A stretch of 26,161 nucleotides of DNA from a virus: IMG/VR virus record IMGVR_UViG_3300027977_000172, positions 1-26,161 of that record; one strand, given 5' to 3'. The notes below the pieces were generated by a model. The model did no database searches and was not told the DNA's origin. It saw only the letters and a program-made list of their open reading frames with translations. Shown in pieces: positions 23,210 to 26,161 of this stretch. Numbering within the stretch: position 1 is the stretch's first letter; every line of letters starts with the position of its first letter. The translations under genes were made by a program, and so were the position numbers.

Positions 23210-23668
23210 ATGAAGTACATTCATACATTTAAAAACTTCTTAAATGAGGGTAAAAAATCTATAACTATTAAAAAATTATCTGATCCTACTGAACAGCTAG
23301 ATGAAGATTTACAGAAGATGGCCAATGATATTGAAAGCCTGATTGAGTCAATAAACAATGAATTTTATTCAAAGAAATTTAGAAGAACGTGTCTAGCCGA
23401 TGTGCTAAACCTTAGCGAATTACTACAAAGTAAAATAGAAGGTAAAACCTTTAAAAAGTCTAAACCTGTGATGGCAGACGACTTTAGAGGGTTTAGCAAT
23501 GATGATCTGGAAGAAAGATTTGAAGATGCAGCTGACAGTATTGATGTACGTATTCAACCAATGCTTGCTATTGAATCAATGGATATTAAACAAGAATGCC
23601 TAACTCTCATGGAACAATTTATCGATAAATGGGATATTATGATCGAAAAGGAAGATAAGAAAAATTAA
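23210..23668 (+). CDS. Probable internal head protein 2 with capsid-targeting peptide
   Basis: A 152-residue protein beginning MKYIHTFKNFLNEGKK, the same 13-residue targeting-type peptide as internal protein 1, with L-N-E ending at residue 13. The leader is also nearly the same as in that gene. The remaining 139 residues are a charged helical domain (LQKMANDIESLIESINNEFYSKK, ESMDIKQECLTLMEQFIDKWD) with no membrane segment. By analogy with T4 internal proteins it would be packed in the prohead, trimmed by the gp21-type protease, and possibly injected with the DNA. I do not recognise the mature domain. Terminators flank the gene on both sides, so it is its own transcription unit. Confidence 0.65.
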   Translation: MKYIHTFKNFLNEGKKSITIKKLSDPTEQLDEDLQKMANDIESLIESINNEFYSKKFRRTCLADVLNLSELLQSKIEGKTFKKSKPVMADDFRGFSNDDLEERFEDAADSIDVRIQPMLAIESMDIKQECLTLMEQFIDKWDIMIEKEDKKN

Positions 23669-23679
23669 TTATAAAAAGT

Positions 23680-23708
23680 AAGACCTGTCAGTTAACAGGT
23701 CTTTTTTA
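23680..23708 (+). terminator. Terminator after internal protein 2
   Basis: AAGACCTGT (23680-23688) pairs with ACAGGTCTT (23695-23703) around a 6-base loop, followed by a T tract. It lies 12 bases after the stop. Confidence 0.88.
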
Positions 23709-23718
23709 TGTCTGCTGA

Positions 23719-23753
23719 CCAATATATACTATGTTAGTATAATACTATAAATA
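23719..23753 (+). promoter_or_regulatory. Candidate late promoters upstream of the gp26 unit
   Basis: CCAATATATAC (23719-23729) matches the recurrent element, and an exact TATAAATA occurs at 23746-23753, 13 bases before GTG 23766. Either could serve the small gene and the gp26/gp51-like genes. Both follow the terminator at 23680-23708. Confidence 0.4.
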
Positions 23754-23765
23754 AATTTAAAATGA

Positions 23766-23936
23766 GTGGAAAAAGAAAAACTTACAGAACGTGTACAAGT
23801 CCTACTTTCAATAGAAGATCTACAAGATCTATATCTTATACTAAATAGAAAGTCTCTTGAAAAAAATATAAAACCCGAAACAGTTTCAAGCTGTATACGT
23901 AAAATAACAAAAAAATTCATTAACGAAAACAAGTAA
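23766..23936 (+). CDS. Small helical protein with GTG start, upstream of gp26-like gene
   Basis: The 56-residue frame starts at GTG 23766 and ends with TAA one base before the gp26-like ATG. It begins VEKEKLTERVQVLLSIEDLQ and continues with NRKSLEKNI and a basic end (CIRKITKKFINENK). The amphipathic, protein-like composition and the tight junction with the next gene support it. An in-frame stop (TGA 23763-23765) lies directly before the GTG, so no earlier start is possible. An ATG at 23762 reads a different frame of only 28 codons. No family recognised; a small baseplate assembly factor would fit the context. Confidence 0.6.
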   Translation: MEKEKLTERVQVLLSIEDLQDLYLILNRKSLEKNIKPETVSSCIRKITKKFINENK

Positions 23937-23937
23937 C

Positions 23938-24930
23938 ATGGCAGATGAAAATTTAAACCCAGATGAAATGAAAAAAATCATTGAAGAACAAGAAAAGCAA
24001 GTGCATATAGATGATCCTTATATTGCTACAGCAAATCAAATGTCCGAATCAGCAAAGACACAGGGCTTAGGTAAAGTTAATCTAGGAAGAAGAGATGGCG
24101 AAGATGTCAATTCAGATATCTTATTGGGCTACCACACTGTCTTTACAGAAGATATGCCATCAGGAGGCTTATTTTATCCAGTTGATGTAGAAATACAAAT
24201 CAGGCCAGCCAAAGTCGCAGAGATTAGACATTTTTCAACATTACAAGAGCGAGATCTTTTTGACATTGACGATAAGCTAAATAATATTATACAGAATTGT
24301 ACTAAAATAAAAACTAAAACCAGGGTAATGAGCTGGAAAGATATTTTAGAAGAGGATAGAATTTTCTTGATTCTTGCTATACGTGCTCTTACTTTTAGTA
24401 AAGGTGAAAATAAATTACAGGTAAAAAAGAATTGTGCTGATTGTAATACAGAAAACGAAATTGAAATCGCTAATAGAAATTTACAGTTCAATACAATACC
24501 TGAAGACTTGATGAAATACCATGATGAATTCGAAAGAGTACTTTCAATTCAAACCAAGTCTTGTGGCGTTATTAAAATGAAACCACCTACAATTGGTGTA
24601 ATGCAAGCTGTTACTAAATACATTCGTGAAAAAGAAAGAAACGGTGAAAACTGGGACAAATCACATATTCAAATACTTCCCTATATCAGACATGAGTGGA
24701 GAAACTTTACTGACAAAGATATATTTAATAGTGAAGTAGAATTCCAGGGATGGGGTGATACTAAGTATACACTTCATTATCGCTTGGCTGAACAGATTAA
24801 AGTAGGTGTTAAACCAGATGTAAGATGTAGTTGTAAAGCTTGTGGCGCTGAGGTCGCCGCAGCAATAAACTTTCAAGGCGGAATCAAAGATCTTTTCGTT
24901 GTTTCAGATATCTCTGGAGAACTTCTTTAA
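23938..24930 (+). CDS. 26: Baseplate hub assembly protein, gp26-like (T4_baseplate family)
   Basis: A 330-residue protein with an acidic N-terminus. Residues about 60-110 (YHTVFTEDMPSGGLFYP, VDVEIQIRPAKVAEI) and the block after them resemble the core of the T4 gp26 / T4_baseplate family: a glycine-rich turn, an 'IxIRP' strand, then helices with LIL-type repeats (IFLILAIRALTF). Two Cys pairs, CADC near residue 167 and CSCKACGAE near 301, suggest a zinc-binding site; phage homologues often have a C-x-x-C...ENEIEI strand exactly as here (NCADCNTENEIEI). T4 gp26 is about 208 residues, so this version is longer at both ends. The following gp51-like gene overlaps it, matching their shared role in hub assembly. 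Confidence 0.65.
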   Translation: MADENLNPDEMKKIIEEQEKQVHIDDPYIATANQMSESAKTQGLGKVNLGRRDGEDVNSDILLGYHTVFTEDMPSGGLFYPVDVEIQIRPAKVAEIRHFSTLQERDLFDIDDKLNNIIQNCTKIKTKTRVMSWKDILEEDRIFLILAIRALTFSKGENKLQVKKNCADCNTENEIEIANRNLQFNTIPEDLMKYHDEFERVLSIQTKSCGVIKMKPPTIGVMQAVTKYIREKERNGENWDKSHIQILPYIRHEWRNFTDKDIFNSEVEFQGWGDTKYTLHYRLAEQIKVGVKPDVRCSCKACGAEVAAAINFQGGIKDLFVVSDISGELL

Positions 24931-25198
24931 AACTAAATTCTATCTATATCATTACCTAAGGTTACAGTCTTCAGAAATTGAAGACTGGCCTTATTATGAA
25001 CTTGAGTATACCTTAGAAAACTTAAAAGACTTCTTGGAAAAGAAAAAGAAAGGTGAAGAAGAGGAAAATGATAAGTATAAAAATGACTCATCATATAGAA
25101 AGCAAAAAACTGATGTTGGCAAGTCAATAAATACACCAAAGATGCCAAGCGCTCCAAGGATTAGTGCACCTAGTTTTAGAGCGCCCAAAAAATTCTAA
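24899..25198 (+). CDS. 51: gp51-like baseplate hub assembly factor
   Basis: The 99-residue frame begins inside the gp26-like gene at TTG 24899; there is no ATG in frame, and the next upstream stop is at 24866-24868. A CTG at 24914 is another possible start. The segment NFFKTKFYLYHYLRLQSSEI with DWPYYELEYTLENLKDFLEK resembles short gp51-type chaperones of T4-like phages (helix, then acidic/aromatic 'WPYYExEY' block). An acidic/Lys-rich linker and a basic Pro/Ala tail (MPSAPRISAPSFRAPKKF) follow. In T4 gp51 catalyses baseplate hub assembly and is not in the virion. Overlap with gp26 supports the call. Start codon and family remain uncertain. Confidence 0.5.
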   Translation: MFQISLENFFKTKFYLYHYLRLQSSEIEDWPYYELEYTLENLKDFLEKKKKGEEEENDKYKNDSSYRKQKTDVGKSINTPKMPSAPRISAPSFRAPKKF

Positions 25199-25204
25199 TA
25201 TTTA

Positions 25205-26161
25205 ATGGCTTTCAGTGCAATTAAAAACCCATTCGAGAATCTTTCCATACAGAACCAGGAAAAAATGGTTAAAAGCTTATCTGAAATAAAGGACTACTTT
25301 ATTTCCGGTAATTCAATTGTCGAGTCTATTAATGAAATAGGTAATTACTTAAAAACATTTGTTAGCAACCAGACTAAAATACTGGACTTTTTAACTAAAA
25401 AGGATGCCAAGCAGCTTAGTTCTAAAGATCAGCAGGAAATGGTTAAAACAGCTAAGCTATTAGGGCCTGGTCTAAAATTAATTGTAGACGCTATACAGAC
25501 CTATTCTAAAATACCTGAAGAAGCAGTTGATAAATTTGTATTAGGTATAGAAAAAATAGGAGATGCATTTAAAAAGCTTTCATCTCTTAACAAGGCTATA
25601 GAAAGCGGCGCAGAAGCACTAATATCACTTGGTAAATCAATATTTTGGTTCGGTGTATTAATGATATTGTCATTACCTGTTTATTTATTAGCTGCAGTGG
25701 CCGGTCCAATTGTCATGTTGGTTGTAGCTGGTCTTGTTTGGTTATTTGTTAATACTGTTGGTAAATATGCCGATGATATTGAAAGTGGTTCTAAGAATCT
25801 TATGTATATGGCTGCTAGTATAATACTATTCGGTATTGCAATTCTAGTAGCAGCACAACTATATGGTCAAATATTGGCAGGCATTCTTGGTATTTTAGCA
25901 ATATACGCTGTCATAACCATGACAGTATTCTTTTTTACATTTATTTCAAAATACATTAAAGATATAAAAAGCGGTTCTAAGAATCTTATGTATATGGCTG
26001 CTAGTATAATACTATTCGGTATTGCAATTCTAGTAGCAGCACAACTATATGGTCAAATATTGGCAGGCATTCTTGGTATTTTAGCAATATACGCTGTCAT
26101 AACCATGACAGTATTCTTTTTTACATTTATTTCAAAATACATTAAAGATATAAAAAGCGGT
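25205..26161 (+). CDS. N-terminal part of a membrane-hairpin repeat protein, tape-measure candidate
   Basis: The gene starts at ATG 25205, six bases after the previous stop, and stays open for 319 codons to the window edge. Residues 1-130 are soluble and helical (NPFENLSIQNQEKMV, IGNYLKTFVSN). From about 135 come strongly hydrophobic units: a diverged 60-residue unit (GAEALISLGKSIFWFGVLMI...), then a 62-residue unit at 195-256 and an identical one at 257-318. Each has about two membrane-length segments (ASIILFGIAILVAA; LAGILGILAIYAVITM) and ends with a basic stretch (ISKYIKDIKS). A third copy starts at the edge. Phage tape measure proteins often have hydrophobic segments and repeats, and the gene follows hub assembly factors, so a gp29-type or hub-associated role is plausible but unproven. 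Confidence 0.6.
   Translation, partial: MAFSAIKNPFENLSIQNQEKMVKSLSEIKDYFISGNSIVESINEIGNYLKTFVSNQTKILDFLTKKDAKQLSSKDQQEMVKTAKLLGPGLKLIVDAIQTYSKIPEEAVDKFVLGIEKIGDAFKKLSSLNKAIESGAEALISLGKSIFWFGVLMILSLPVYLLAAVAGPIVMLVVAGLVWLFVNTVGKYADDIESGSKNLMYMAASIILFGIAILVAAQLYGQILAGILGILAIYAVITMTVFFFTFISKYIKDIKSGSKNLMYMAASIILFGIAILVAAQLYGQILAGILGILAIYAVITMTVFFFTFISKYIKDIKSG
25787..26161 (+). repeat. Perfect 186-bp tandem repeat (two full copies plus the start of a third)
   Basis: Bases 25787-25972 and 25973-26158 are identical over 186 bp; both begin GGTTCTAAGAATCTTATG. The repeat is in frame (62 codons). The last three bases of the window (GGT) are the first bases of a third copy. Synonymous positions show no divergence, in contrast to the diverged unit before it, which implies recent duplication, gene conversion or an assembly artefact. 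Confidence 0.95.

Noticed and set aside
23762-23848. 28-codon ORF starting MSGKRKTYRT
   Set aside because: It overlaps the longer, helical 56-residue GTG frame that abuts the gp26-like gene, is basic and low in complexity, and ends inside it.
1-26161. CRISPR arrays, tRNA genes, insertion sequences, defence or toxin-antitoxin modules
   Set aside because: Looked for short spaced repeats, cloverleaf-like segments and transposase motifs; none could be supported by reading the sequence.

Overview
The window is a stretch of a T4-like (tailed, contractile-tail) bacteriophage genome, almost entirely on the + strand, with high gene density, short or overlapping gene junctions and six hairpin terminators. 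Recognisable T4-type proteins are the portal (gp20), prohead protease (gp21), major capsid protein (gp23), small and large terminase (gp16, gp17), tail sheath (gp18), tail tube (gp19), late sigma factor (gp55), head-completion nuclease (gp4), clamp loader (gp44, probably gp62) and RNase H (rnh); gp26- and gp51-like baseplate assembly proteins are likely. The DNA is A/T-rich. Most strongly structural genes start behind A-rich leaders without a clear Shine-Dalgarno motif, as is usual in Bacteroidota and their phages, so a Bacteroidota host is an inference of moderate strength. No tRNA, CRISPR array or insertion sequence was seen.

Layout. 3-122: tail end of an unidentified gene, then a terminator. 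225-3413: late sigma factor, head-completion nuclease, an unidentified protein and the portal, tightly coupled. 3484-6938: a prohead protease fused to a scaffold-like repeat domain, then the major capsid protein. 7028-8227: a coiled-coil protein, possibly a prohead core component. 8289-9618: a DUF115/MptE-like protein, and a convergent zinc-motif gene that is the only minus-strand gene. 9674-13021: DNA replication (clamp loader, RNase H, probable small clamp-loader subunit) and an unknown. 13061-18378: a large structural protein, terminase small and large subunits, and a small NUMOD-like ORF. The large terminase has an intein inserted inside Walker A. 18384-22183: an enlarged tail sheath, then the tail tube. 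22224-23668: two probable internal head proteins with matching N-terminal capsid-targeting peptides. 23766-26161: a small gene, gp26-like and gp51-like baseplate assembly proteins, and the start of a membrane-segment repeat protein (tape-measure candidate) that runs off the window.

How it fits together. The gp55-like factor would direct late transcription. An AAATATATA element, twice inside an almost identical 18-base dyad, precedes several late genes and is the best candidate for its promoter. The protease/scaffold, capsid, coiled-coil protein and internal proteins share (I/L)-x-E sites, the T4 gp21 cleavage rule, so this window seems to hold the protease and much of its substrate set. The terminase pair packages DNA through the portal, the gp4-like nuclease finishes the head, and sheath, tube and baseplate proteins form the tail.

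The most unusual features are the protease-scaffold fusion with ten 14-residue repeats that carry cleavage-like sites, the Walker A intein, the internal protein with a duplicated targeting-peptide junction, and the perfect 186-bp tandem repeat encoding membrane hairpins at the right edge.
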